Assembly (NCBI RefSeq): GCF_028554725.1
Contig: NC_071668.1
Location: 6,035,001 to 6,099,000, forward strand
From: Zeugodacus cucurbitae
Lineage: Eukaryota; Arthropoda; Insecta; Diptera; Tephritidae
Direction: 5' to 3'
Length of the DNA stretch: 64,000 nucleotides
Within the stretch, counting starts at the first letter, position 1; every line of letters starts with the position of its first letter. Shown piece after piece: positions 22,056 through 33,323 of this stretch. Under the pieces are notes generated by a model. The model was not told where the DNA came from, made no database searches, and saw only the letters and a list, made by a program, of their open reading frames with translations. A program made the position numbers and the translations under genes.

Positions 22056-22739
22056 AATTGTAAGACACTGCTTAGAGTTACACGTGTGCATTCTGAAGCT
22101 TAAATCCATGTGCATATATAAATACTTGTTGCTATAATTACTGTTACTTTGTACTGCATACTTTGCTATTTGTACGGTCAATTCTTTATAAGATCACTTT
22201 CCGTTTCATAAGTAATGCCACCAGGCACATAAGTAGGTTCCCACATACACATATAAGTTGATATATGTACATACAAATCTGCTTATGTAATAATTCAAGT
22301 GCGGCGACAATTCGATACGCTTGTTGACAGCGGACAGACAGGCGCACAGAGTCACAAAAAAATCAATACATTTGTACACACATATTCATAGGTACTATTT
22401 GAACTTGTATAGAAGTGTTTGCAGAGACAGACGTACAAGCTCAGTACTTGACAACAAACAAGACAACGTCGACGCTATATTTCATATTTTCCTTTAAATT
22501 ATACGAAATTTATGCCAAGTTAATGTTAATTTTAATTGGCAGGCAACACTTTGACGTTGACGTTCTTGACAAGTAAATCAAGTTCATGTTAACTTTTTGC
22601 ATTGTCTTCATGTTCTGAAAATGTTTCGATTCTTGGATGGTTTATTCATTATAAATAAATAATAACAGTAAAGTACAAAAACAAAACAAATAGATTTTTA
22701 ATTAGCTTAATGCAATGTAAAAAAATGTCTCGTACGGAC
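22056..22739. other. AT-rich intergenic stretch
   Basis: Nothing recognised between the DD41D element and the TTAA MITE M3. Confidence 0.3.
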
Positions 22740-24294
22740 TTAAGGGGTTACATGGGTTTCGTGGATTCAAGATTTTTTTGTTTTTGTTTTTTGCTTATAA
22801 ATTACTACAACATTTCAAGAATACTATCCTATATTTTCCAGTCGATCCGAATAATAGTTTCGGAAATATAGCCTTTTGAAGATGTGCGCTTCAAGTCCAG
22901 TACCATTTTTACTCAAAACTTTAAGCGCGCTTGTCTCGGAACTGTGTTTTCAAAGTCGGTTGTCAAATGTTCTCGAAAACTACTCAACCGATCTTGATGA
23001 AATTTTGAATAGGTGTACGAGATACAATTTAATCGTGCTTGAACGAAGGATTTTTTCTTTTTATACTCTCGCAACAAAAGTTGCTACGAGAGTATTATAG
23101 TTTTGTTCACATAACGGTTGCTTGTAACACCTAAAACCAAAAGAGTTAGATATAGAGTCATATATACCAAAGTGATCAGGATGACGAGTAGATTTGAAAT
23201 CCGGATGACTGTCCGTCCGTCCGTCTGTCCGTCTGTCCGTCTGAGCAAGCTGTAACTTGAGTAAAAATTAAGATATCTTGGGCGTGGCGTCGCCTACTTA
23301 TGGGTCAAAAACCATATCTCAGGAACTACTCGACCGATTCGAATGAAATTCAGTATATAATATTTTCTTGACAACCTGATAACACGGTCAAAAAATGGGC
23401 GAAATCGGTTCACAACCACTACTACTTTCCTTATAACTCAATTTTGAAATCCATCTTATTCCTTCACTTTATAATGTGAACATAAGGAACCAATGAAGAT
23501 AACGGAATAAAACTTTACACAATTAGTGCATTTCACCTCTGGCTTCACTTGTGAAAAAATTGTCGAAAACGGACCATAACTTTTCAAGGCCCCAGATATC
23601 GAACATGTTGAACTCAGCGCCTAAGGATAAATTTGAACCGAAAATATGGGTAAATCTCTCAGATATCTAAATTTATTCAGAGGAAATTGTTTTCTTCTAA
23701 TAGTGTGTCTCTGTTCCAAAAATTATTAAAATCGGGTCATAACATTTCCATATACCTCATTGTAGGTTTTTCAAAAGTATCTTCTCCTAGCTCCCATATA
23801 CCTAATTATAGGTTTTTCAAAAATACGGTGAGCTTTATTCCGCATATATGTATTGGTTAAATTTCTTCAATAAATTGCGAGAGCATAAAATGTTCGGTTG
23901 CACCCGAACTTAGCCTTTCCTTACTTGTTTAAATTACAACTATTTAAAAAAAAAACAAAATGTCAAGCAAATTTGTTTGAAATTTTTATTTTTTTGGAAA
24001 AATGTCTGCCAAAATTCCAAGTTTTAGTTTTTTTTGTTTTTCCATCGTTCAAGCACCAGTTTATGATCTTACCTACAACACCTATTTTTGTTTTTCATTT
24101 TGGATGATCCTGTCAGGAGTTATGCTGACAACGCGAACGCAAAATGACATCTCAATTTAGTAGTTTTAGTTTTTTTTTTTTAATTTCAGAAATTATTCTT
24201 GAAACATGTATCTAAGACAGAAAAAAGTTTGAATTTAAAAAAATTATTGAAAATAGGACATTTTTTACTCGACAAAACCCATGTAACCCCTTAA
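22740..24294. mobile_element. TTAA-flanked MITE (M3) interrupted by an R1 repeat
   Basis: TTAA occurs at 22740-22743 and 24291-24294. The left end reads TTAAGGGGTTACATGGGTTT and the reverse complement of the right end is the same 20 bases, followed by CGTGG on the left and TGTCG on the right. Without the R1 insertion (23060-23929) the element is about 685 bases. It contains a CAAAGTCGG segment related inversely to the M1 and M2 core. No transposase. Confidence 0.75.
23060..23929 (-). repeat. R1 interspersed repeat, copy C
   Basis: In reverse orientation it starts TTATACTCTCGCAACAAAAG and ends with the hairpin and TTAGCCTTTCCTTACTTGTT. It carries a GTCC/GTCT-rich tract at about 23210-23242. 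It lies wholly within MITE M3, so it inserted later. Confidence 0.75.
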
Positions 24295-25149
24295 GAGAAC
24301 CCGAAAAATGCCAAATCAAACAAGGACATGTATGGCGATCAATATATCATGCATTTTATGTTAAACATAGATACAAAATGAGGTATGCACTATGTCCTTT
24401 GATCTATTGTGACCTCTCGTGAAACCTACAACGACTCCATTAGTCCAGGCACTCTGAAAAATAGTTATATTTCAATCCAAAGATTTTTTCAAATCCTTCT
24501 GTAATGATATTATATTAAAAAAAACTTGAGTAATGCCATTGGAATTTTGTGAGTAAATCGTGTAACTTAATAAGCTCCAAGAAATGTTTTGTTCTATGCT
24601 GTATGCGTTTATTTGCATAAATAATAATAAAAGTGATTTATAGTTTAATTGAGTAGACACGCCCTTTCTGCATATATTAATTTTAATAATAACTCTTCCA
24701 GTTCCTCGTCATATACCTTTCACTGTTTTTTATGCTCCATTTCAGAACATATTAATAGCTATATAAATACTATATGACTATATAAATATATGACTTCATA
24801 TCCGTTTACAGATTGCTTATTTTGAATTCTCAAAGTTAAGACAAATTATTTTAATTGTAAGCCACCCCAGTATATACATATCTATTATAGTTGTCCTTCA
24901 TCTGAAAAAGCGTCGATTCACTAGAGATAAGAGAGCGAACCGATCAAACAACTGAGTGAAAGAGAGAGCAATGTTATTTTTAACTTTCGGAACAGCACAC
25001 GGGACCAAGAAGGAGATCGCGTGGTGCGTTTTAATATAGTTATTAAAGATGACTTGCTGAAATGTATTCTTCTTGTCGGTACCTGAGTTGAGTTTTCCAA
25101 ACACAAGTGGCACCTTTTTAAGCTTGTCTCAGGTATGCATCATAACTTA
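24295..25149. other. AT-rich intergenic stretch
   Basis: Nothing recognised. Overlapping 61- and 71-codon minus-strand frames at 24898-25113 lack support. Confidence 0.3.
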
Positions 25150-25310
25150 GTGAGATGTCTTCTCTCAGAACTTTTTTGAGATAATGGAAAAAACGCTGAG
25201 AGCCAAAGACTAACCCAAAAACCAAGTTTAAGAAGTGTTTCGAATAAATATATATTTTTCAAAAACGAAAACTCGCGTTATTTTTTGAACACACCTCATA
25301 TCTCAGACCA
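25150..25310 (+). mobile_element. Mariner remnant, copy 3 (right end only)
   Basis: A decayed segment for the transposase C-terminus (CCAAGTTTAAGAAGTGTTTC) is followed by the terminus ACTCGCGTTATTTTTTGAAC and ACACCTCATAT. Confidence 0.55.
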
Positions 25311-26150
25311 CAGTAAAACTGAAGTAGAATGTTCCGAGAAATATTAAGATAATAGATTACGCTTTCTTGAAATAAATTTCGTATAAAATTCTCCATCATC
25401 AATAAACCATAATACCATATTTCTTACATGCTAACAACATATTATGATGTTTTTGTTCGAAATCTCAACATTTTACCTTCAAAGCAGAAATTGTAAAATT
25501 TTCAAACTTCAAAATTTGTATACTTCAAATTTCTTTCATATTTTCGAAAACAAAAGTACGCGCTAAATCTATTGATAAGACGATTTTTTGTAATAAATAA
25601 TATACGTTTTTACTTTTTTTTACATTTTTTTATATATTTTTTTTTTATATTTTTTATACATTTTTTTCATCGTAAATTAGCATAATTTGTTTAATATAAA
25701 GCAAACAACAAATTCGCCGCGTTAGTGTTTTGTGGTGGACGTGAATTAGTTTTTGTGCAAACACGCATAAATATTCCTGTGAATATAGATATATATATTT
25801 ATATGATTTCGCCAAGTCTCAATGCGTCTGTGGTAGCTACAAGTGTAGTTTTTGCTGTTGTAAATTAGCAAAGGTCAAAACGTAAGGACCGGAACAAAAG
25901 TATGGCGCGTTTAGTATTCAGTGAAAAACATAAAGGCAAACAACGTTCACGGGTGCGTAAATCTACTCAAAAACACTCACACCTGCAAGCACTCGCACCT
26001 ACAAAGGATACAGACAGGCATTTTCATTAATACTGCCATAAGCAAGCTTGGTGAATTAAATAATTTATTTATTGGCAGTTTTAGTGAAAATATCCTTTGA
26101 ACGCATACACAACACACACACTCACACTCACACAAGCACGCCAACTCAAA
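25311..26150 (+). other. AT-rich spacer and probable 5' region of the 26151 exon
   Basis: A T-rich tract lies at 25605-25670. From about 25715 the composition becomes leader-like up to the ATG at 26151. No TATA box or initiator could be fixed with confidence. Confidence 0.3.
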
Positions 26151-26302
26151 ATGTCTAATAAAAAACGCACAACATTAATAAGTTTCTCTGAAACGCGGCG
26201 TTTGTCTCGCATACAGCCACGCACGAAAGGATGGCGCGGTGTAAGCTTGCTGCTAGAGCCCACAACCAAGAACTGGTGGGAGGATCCCGACGTAGTCGTA
26301 GC
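26151..26302 (+). CDS. First coding exon of an unidentified gene
   Basis: The ATG at 26151 has a strong fly-type context (CAAAATG). The exon encodes 50 codons plus two bases, starting MSNKKRTTLISFSETRRLSR and ending in WWEDPDVVV. The frame meets a strong splice donor, GC|GTGAGTAT, at 26303. Codon use and the basic N-terminus followed by a Trp-containing segment look like a real conserved start exon. A partner exon beginning in the matching phase was not found downstream with confidence; a TAG at 31651 before the 31689 frame has the right phase but a poor pyrimidine tract. The product is not recognised. Confidence 0.5.
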
Positions 26303-26787
26303 GTGAGTATTTGCTGTTGCTTCTTTATTATTTTTTTCGCTTTGTTATTGCTATAAAGTAGATTACTTTACCTTCTTCTTTGCGTTGGCTTAGCTTCAGG
26401 CATAATGCGTGCCAATAATCGTGTGTGGTTGAAATTTTGGTGTGCCAATAATGGCCGGATTTGTTGATTGGTTTCATGCGATTTCAGCGTGCCATAGTTG
26501 ATTTAGTAGACACCAGTAAGTTGGAATCACCTTTCTTCCTACTCAGAGACGGTTAATGTAAATCAATCAGAGGCATAAATTGCTTACAATTCGCGAGCGG
26601 AATAAATTAGAGCGTTAATGGAGGATTTTTTTCTCATTTGTTTTTATTATTATGCTCCCGCTGTACTGCCATTGCGATTAGAAACAAAAAATACGCATGA
26701 AGTCACCAAGTTCCCGCAGCGAAATTTCTAGGTTAGGAACTAGTTTGTTTCTATGTACTCACTATTCTATTCGTTCTTCTATAAATA
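26303..26787. other. Probable intron or intergenic sequence
   Basis: Follows the donor at 26303. No acceptor with an open continuation was identified. Confidence 0.3.
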
Positions 26788-27145
26788 TACGCTATATCTT
26801 CTTCTTCATTGGCACTACAACCGTGGGCCAGTATGTTCCGAGAACACAAAACTTAGCCAGTTGCCTCTATATTTGCCAAGTCACGCCAGTGACAGGTCCC
26901 TATGCACTTGGTTCGTTTGCTACCCTTTCCACATATGGGCCTCTAATCGAAAATGATTTTCACTGAAGCACCGTCTTCCTTACGTACGACATCGTAACCA
27001 GCGCAGTCGGTGGATTTTTATGTGCTTAACTATATCCATATTGCCGTAGATCTCATACAGTTCATGGTTTCATATTCTTCGGTACTCCTCTCTCACGCAG
27101 ACGGCTCCAAAGATCTTGCGCTATATATCTGGAGAAATGTATGGG
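26788..27145 (-). pseudogene. Non-LTR retroelement C-terminal remnant
   Basis: The minus strand at about 27047-26995 encodes MDIVKHIKIHRLRWL, matching the conserved DIVRRIKxQRLRWLGH-type segment that follows the reverse transcriptase in RTE/CR1-like elements. The frame breaks on both sides. Confidence 0.55.
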
Positions 27146-28729
27146 TGATGAAGTAATTTATTTTCTATAATTAGCAGAATCATTCTCTATTTCCTGAAAA
27201 CACTTTCAATAGTTCGTACCAAAAGGAAATGAAAAGTATCCCTCTCCACATATCTTGGGTAAAAACCCGAACTAGGACTAAGTACTGCGTAAATGTGGAA
27301 TTTAACTGCCAACAATGAAAATGAAGTTTGAAACTTAGTACTGGTGGTTAATGAAAACAAAGTGAATGATATTTTTAGGTGATGTTTCGACGGAAATCGA
27401 GTGTACGTAATAGGAAGGGACCTGGATTTACATCTAGACGGCTCTCAACTCGGAAAAAATCTGAGTATTATTTTTGCTGATTTTTTATGGTTTTTTACTC
27501 CAATCTTCATATCGCCAAAACTTTAAGCATTAATATTAAAATCGCCAATCCCAAACTGACTAAAATTTGTCGAAATTACACTAGTTCTAACCTGGAAATT
27601 TTTCCAATGGGTTTTAGTTTTTCCAAACTGTGATTTCAAACGCATATGCCTAGAAACGATTTTCTGCCTAAGCATGCGTACTGGTAAACTAGTATTATTA
27701 CTAAACCAGTGTAATTGATTTATTTTACTTTCCACATCCACATCCACATCAAGTGGTTCGCCCACATTTGTGGTGTCATAAATTCTATAAAATAAATTTA
27801 AGCATAACAATAAATTTGAACGTCGCTTACAACAGGAATTTCGCTGCAAGAAAAAAATGCAACAAAAAATCGAAGCTAAAAATGGAATTTCCTTTATCAG
27901 CAAGTCAAGCGTATTTCGTAACATGAATTTGTTATATTCTATGAACTTTTCGTAGCGCTTGTGTTTACATTTTAGTTGTTGTTGTTGTTTGCCCCACACA
28001 ACAATATACGAGTACGAGTATAATCAACTTGTAGTCGCATTATCTTTGGTACGCGCCCCACCCAAGGCTGCTTGGCCAAATGATTGGGAGTTATGTTGTG
28101 GCCGCAAAGCAACTCAGTACAAACAACCGTCAATGCGAGCGCTTGTAAGCACATACATATATCTTGCCAGTTTGTGGCAGCTTGATGTAAAATCTGTTGA
28201 AAATTGCATCATAATCCAAGCAGCTGGCGGCCAGGCAATGACCACACTTCGCGAGCGTGTTGCTGGCTGTTTTGTCCGAACTCGCTCACTCGCTCGCAGT
28301 TCGTTGGCATAGTCATTAGAAGTCACTAATTTGGCGATGGATTGATTGTAAGAAATTCAATAAATTTCATTAGGTTTTTGAACTATCAAGTGCAGGTGTT
28401 AGTCGGTAAATCTATTACATGGACTTCTAAAAGGAGTTTGTATATTTATGTAATATCGTGAAACAGTTTTTAAATTGGTCTTTCCCGTTGAAAATGGCTT
28501 GAATACTTCTGCCGTTGAATTATCTAATTAAGGAGGAATGTTCCACAGGAATTTAAGATATTCCCTCGAAAGGTTTTACACTCGTTGAAGCTTATTCAAG
28601 GCGGTTTGTCTAGACTTGATATCCCACCCACTCCCCAAGAAGGGAGGGGAACAGCAATAATTTGGAAATAAACCTTATTTATCTTGAATAACTCATATTT
28701 TCTACATCAATATACATACACACGAGCTG
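27146..28729. other. Sequence without supported genes
   Basis: Contains a 158-codon minus frame (27523-27999) with no protein-like signature. A GC-richer block at 28020-28310 could be regulatory. Confidence 0.3.
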
Positions 28730-29120
28730 TGTTCAAAAAATAACGGTAATTTTCGTTTTTTTGAAAAAGAAATTTATTAATTAGTTTTCATTAATGTTAT
28801 CGCCTTCAAAATAGTCCTCATACGATTATGTACTTATTCCAGCGTTTCTTGCAATCGTCGAAACACCCTCAAACTCGATTTTTGGGGTAGCCTTTGGCTC
28901 TGTAAATTATTTCTCGTATTGTGGCCCTTGCAGGAGTAACAGGAACTAATATATATAATATATTATAAAACGATAGCCCTTTAAGGATCTCTTTATTTTT
29001 GGAAATAAGAAAAATTCACACAGCGTCATGTCTGGACCTGAATTTTGAGAATTATACACTCCAAATCCGTGAATTTATAAATTTAATAATTCCCGTTACT
29101 TTTTTAAAAACACACCACGC
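28730..29120 (-). mobile_element. Short internally deleted mariner, copy 4, both ends present
   Basis: The left end is CACGAGCTGTGTTCAAAAAA then TAACGGTAATTTTCG; the right end is TTCCCGTTACTTTTTTAAAA then ACACACCACG. On the minus strand it keeps a decayed transposase C-terminus (CCAGACATGACGCTGTG, then EPKATPKIEFE) and a 5' segment TTCACGGATTTGGAG also present in the copy at 51047. About 390 bases, non-autonomous. Confidence 0.65.
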
Positions 29121-30310
29121 CTATACTTATATTTTGTAAACGACATCAAATACTTACTCTTGCAAGTTATAACTTTAAATCGAATCAAACTTTAATCAAA
29201 ACTGCAACTTTAGACTCCCCTTCCGCACCGGCGAAAAATCGCATGCGAGGAAATCAATTTGCATTTTAGTTTGCCGTTATAATAGCAAACTTCAATACTT
29301 CTTTTATGTTTTGGTATTTCCCTTGTGACCGACAACGCCCACCAAGTGCAATTGGTACGTGCTGGCATTTCGGCTGCCACACTTTCGTGTAGCTAAAGCA
29401 TACACGAGTGTGTATGCGTGTGTATGCAGGTGAGCGCCAGCACGCCCCGCGGCACGCCATGGCACACCACACCGCTACACCCAAACGCGAACCGCGCAGC
29501 ACCATTAGCCAGTCAACTTGCCAGCCGCGCTATGCAACGCTGTGTGGCAACAACGTGTTGCAAGTTATGCGTCGCTATAAACACTTTGCGGCAGCAAACA
29601 GCAAACAATTCGTTCGTAGCCGAGAGACGCAAAATTGCGCTGCCACTATTTAAGTGCAACACTCAAAAAAGCCATAAAAATCGCGAACAAACAACGAACA
29701 TTTAATTTACAGCTTTTCGGAAAACTTTCACCTTTAGGCGCCAACGCCAGCGACGGCAGGCAAAAGTTTTTTCCTTTCGCTTTCAATTGTCGACAAATTC
29801 TTGAAGTGTGTCGTGCTGCAGACATTTGCATATATTTTGTTTCTTATTTTTTTTTCTTTTTTTTCGAGGGTGTTAATTTAGCTAAAAGTCACGTGCAGTC
29901 ACGCCACACTTGCCGTTCGCAGCTCTCAGTTCGCAAATTGCGACTACTGTGTGTCACTATTTATTTTGATTTCGATTGAATATGCCGTGCATTCGATTTT
30001 GATCTGAAGCAATAGTGTTGTGGGTAGGTGTTGCAATGGAAATCAGGAAACAATATGACTTTTTAATTGACTTCTCTGTAGCACACTTGTTTTGAAAATT
30101 TTTCGAAGATTTCGTTTGAGATTCGATAAAAGTAGAAAACTTTCCTTAAGAATAATACACTGTTAAGACTCATCTATTTAGGGAGGTCTAGCAACATGCT
30201 AACCGTATGTTGGTCTAAAAAGATCAAAGTAAAATTACTCACTAAAAAATCGAATTTTGTAGATTTGACCACATATATCTCAAGCATCGCAGCCTAATTG
30301 CTTTGTCATT
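29121..30310. other. GC-richer block, possible promoter or regulatory sequence
   Basis: 29300-29980 is clearly less AT-rich and rich in GCAA, CGC and ACAC words. An initiator-like CTCTCAGTTCGC lies at about 29924-29935 (plus). Short overlapping frames exist without protein-like character. Confidence 0.3.
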
Positions 30311-30554
30311 TCGTTATTCCCAAATTTTTATATTCTCCGTCAGTCCGATAGCGATCTAAAAATTTGAACCCCAGAAAATAGTGGCCTTTCTGGTTTGGTC
30401 AACTATTTCGACTGTTCCTTGGTTTCAGATGTTCGTTATTCCCAAATTTTGATATTCTCCATCAGTCCGATAGCGATCTAAAAATTTGCACCCCAGAACA
30501 TGGTGGCCTTTCTGGTTTGGTCAACTATTTCGACTGTTCCTTGGTTTCAGATGT
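30311..30554 (+). repeat. Tandem duplication, two 122-base units
   Basis: Unit 1 (30311-30432) and unit 2 (30433-30554) both start TCGTTATTCCCAAATTTT and end CTTGGTTTCAGATG. They differ at only a handful of positions, so the duplication is young. Confidence 0.85.
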
Positions 30555-31688
30555 GTTCCAGTGAATCGTCGACCGTCACGAAACTCCACCGGACAGCGTC
30601 AAACGTCAAACGCTGCTGTCATGTGGCCTCAAAGACCATGTTGAGCTTGATGTTTGGAGCGAGGATACCCGGCACTCATCGCGACGACATCCTTCTAAAG
30701 CTCAAAAATAGCCTTTAAAAGCCATGTGTCCGAATGAAATTTGAACACAAGCCTTCTAGGAGAGTGTACTACATGATAGTAAATTTATTTTCGTATAGTG
30801 AAGCAATCGGGTAGTTATCGGTTCGCTATGTATATATGGGTGGGATTCTCTGGAAGATATGGATAACTTCTAATGGAGTTTCTCATTCGATTAATATCTG
30901 ATTTATATGAACACAGCCTTAGAAAATAATTTATACATATATTCCTATATCAACTCATCAAATAAGACTGCCCCGGAGATTAGCTCCTTCCCAACAAGTT
31001 TTAATTATTTTTTTAAAATACAGTGCTTTATTATAGTAAATCTATAAATATTTTAATATACAGATAGACATGTGAGCTTATTGAATATACAGGTTTTCGA
31101 TTGGATTGATATACACACAATTTCCTGCTGCCACGCAACTGTTAACTGTTGCGTAGCACCCACCCAAACGCCTAGTGATAACCCCAGTTGTATGAGTTGG
31201 AAGCCATGTATGAGCGTAAGTGTTACGAAGTGGCGTGCAGGGACGACGCGCATCAAGGTGTTGCTGTCAAGGTGTCAAAACAATGAAAACGACAACAGTT
31301 TTGAAAGTGGATGTGCGCCAGCAAGACGTGAGGATCACAAATAGCGCAAAGTGAAAAGTGAAAAGCGCCGGCAGTAAACACACAATTGCAGCAAAGCGGC
31401 ACACAACATAGCGTTGAAGGGCATATGCAGGCTGTGGCAAGCGAGTGTGTTCGCGTTTTGTGTTACGAATTCGAAACGTATTTTGTGCTCAATTCAAGTT
31501 GCAATTACAAAGTTACATTTAAAATGGAATTCAAATTAAACTTGTTTGGTCTTGGTAGTGCCAATCAAAATAAATAAACTAAATGCAACAGTAAAAAAAC
31601 AAAAAGTGAGCAATCGCAGAGTGTAACGGCGCGCAATTTGAACGAGAATAGAATTTTGTGCTTTCACCTTCACACCGCTGGCGCCACA
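30555..31688. other. Intergenic and probable 5' leader
   Basis: 30555-30720 continues from the duplication in non-AT-rich sequence of unknown origin. From about 31370 the sequence resembles the 5' leader of the 31689 frame. Confidence 0.3.
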
Positions 31689-32324
31689 ATGCCACACACA
31701 CCTGGCAGTAGACGTCTGTCTTCGCAGAACTCTTCACTAACTGCAACGCCGCCGCCACCAATGCAGCACATTAACAACAACAACACCACCGTCACAATGA
31801 TGTTGGCAAATCGCATCACACACCCGGGTGAATGGTCAGTCGACGATGAGCACTTCTTCGAGACGAACACGATGAACGTGTGGCAAACGCTCGAATTTCT
31901 TTCCGGTTTGAATTTGCGTAAACGCTATCATTATGAGGGTTACAGTGATACCGAGAATATTATACGCACGCTAACGCCGTCGTGGCGTCGCGACAGTTTC
32001 GCCGAGAAAGCCGTCGCCAATGAGAAGGAGAGTGGTGATGGCAGTGGCAGTGGGCGTGGCAAGTTGCCGTTGGAGAGCGTTAGCGGAACTTTCGCTGACA
32101 ATGGTGCAGATGTGATGCGTCGCGATCAGCACAGCGGCAGCAAAGGCAAAAACGCTAAGCGTGCGTCAGCTGCCAAAGTGCGCTTTGTGCGTAACAAGTG
32201 TGACAATGGCAAACAGCAAAGGCGGCGCGCAAAATCTGAAACACTAGATCCGGAATATGTGCTACTGCCAGCTGAATACAACGATTTGGTGAAGTGCAAG
32301 TATGAAAATGAAAAGTATTATTGA
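31689..32324 (+). CDS. Uncharacterised 211-residue protein
   Basis: The ATG at 31689 has a good context (CACAATG). The frame is open further upstream to a stop at 31575, but this is the first ATG in it. The protein starts MPHTPGSRRLSSQNSSLT, then a Pro/Asn-rich linker. Residues about 40-95 are a compact segment including HPGEWSVDDEHFFETNTMNV, then WQTLEFLSGLNLRKRYHYEG. Next are a Gly/Ser linker (about 115-125), a basic stretch (about 158-190, ending GKQQRRRAK) and the tail EYVLLPAEYNDLVKCKYENE. No signal peptide or membrane segment. Codon use with frequent GCC, GTG and CGC contrasts with the AT-rich flanks and supports coding. It may be single-exon or the last exon of a longer gene. The family is not recognised. 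Confidence 0.7.
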   Translation: MPHTPGSRRLSSQNSSLTATPPPPMQHINNNNTTVTMMLANRITHPGEWSVDDEHFFETNTMNVWQTLEFLSGLNLRKRYHYEGYSDTENIIRTLTPSWRRDSFAEKAVANEKESGDGSGSGRGKLPLESVSGTFADNGADVMRRDQHSGSKGKNAKRASAAKVRFVRNKCDNGKQQRRRAKSETLDPEYVLLPAEYNDLVKCKYENEKYY

Positions 32325-32586
32325 GAAATCTAAAGTTCAATTCTGACAATTTGGCTTTGGATTAGTGTTGATTACTTTTGTTTAATACTTGAGTATATGT
32401 TTTATATAGCAGACGCGACTGTCGAATGTAGTATTGCAGTAAAGTTGTAAACAGCATTTAAGCCAAACTATATTTTAACTAAGGCGAGCTAGTTTTTAAA
32501 AAATTACTCATACGCACCGTCCTCTAAACAGAAAATTTCAATATATTAGGTATTTATTTAATTCGATTATATCAACTAGATTTGTA
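32325..32586 (+). other. 3' flank of the 31689 gene
   Basis: AT-rich, probable 3' UTR. No AATAAA precedes the MITE at 32587. Confidence 0.35.
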
Positions 32587-33323
32587 TTAAGGGGTTATAT
32601 ACAGTTAGACGGCCGAAAAAAAGTGAATTTTCCAGAATTTTTTCTGAGAAAACTTTTTAATTTATTGATCCAAAAATTTAAACACATATTATGGTATCTT
32701 TTAACTGTATTTTAAGACTTAGTACTAGTAAAAATATTTATTTGAAAAAGAGCTACAGCTGATCTCCAGGAGCTCCTCTCAAAAAAGACGTTTTGCGGTG
32801 ACCACTATATCTCGGAACTGGATCATCCGAAATTAAAAAACCAAACAGATTTCGTTAAAATAATGTTAAATCTAGTAATTAATCGAAGGAATAAGCAAAA
32901 TAAAATTTTTTGACAAAATGGCGGTTTCTCAAAAAAAATCGATTCTTCACCGAAATTTCGGCCTTGAATTGTTTATACAAAAAAAAATATTTATCGGAGA
33001 GAAAAAATCTTCGATTAATTACTAAAAAATATATTTAAGAAGGTCGTGTTAAAATTTGAGACTAATCGGTCTAGTCGTTCTCGAGTAATGTTGGTCACCG
33101 ACTTTGAAAACACCATTTTGAGAAAAACGCGTTTAAAGTTTGGACCTTGTACTTAAAAGCACTCTGAAACGCCTTTTCAAATTTTTCATTTGCTTGTGAC
33201 TTTGAAAATATTCACCGGAACGATATGAAATTTTCTGTGTGTATTCTTAAATATATGTACATTAAGAAAATGAAATAAAAAAAACCGATTTTTTGAAAAT
33301 TCTAACTGTATATAACCCCTTAA
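32587..33323. mobile_element. TTAA-flanked piggyBac-like MITE (M2)
   Basis: The element is 737 bases with TTAA at 32587-32590 and 33320-33323. The ends match as TTAAGGGGTTATATACAGTT (left) and the same 20 bases on the reversed right end. The internal core at 33098-33139 (CACCGACTTTGAAAACACC, then GAGAAAAACGCGTTTAAAG) is shared with M1. It lies about 260 bases after the 31689 stop codon. Confidence 0.8.

Noticed and set aside
27523..27999. 158-codon minus-strand frame
   Set aside because: No protein-like pattern, poor start context and a random-looking mix of Cys/Phe/Leu and basic residues; most likely chance.
27959..28312. 117-codon plus frame starting in a GTTGTTGTT repeat
   Set aside because: Translated simple repeat at its start and no conserved-looking core.
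30500..30718. 72-codon plus frame after the 122-base tandem repeat
   Set aside because: Begins inside the duplicated non-coding unit and shows no domain.
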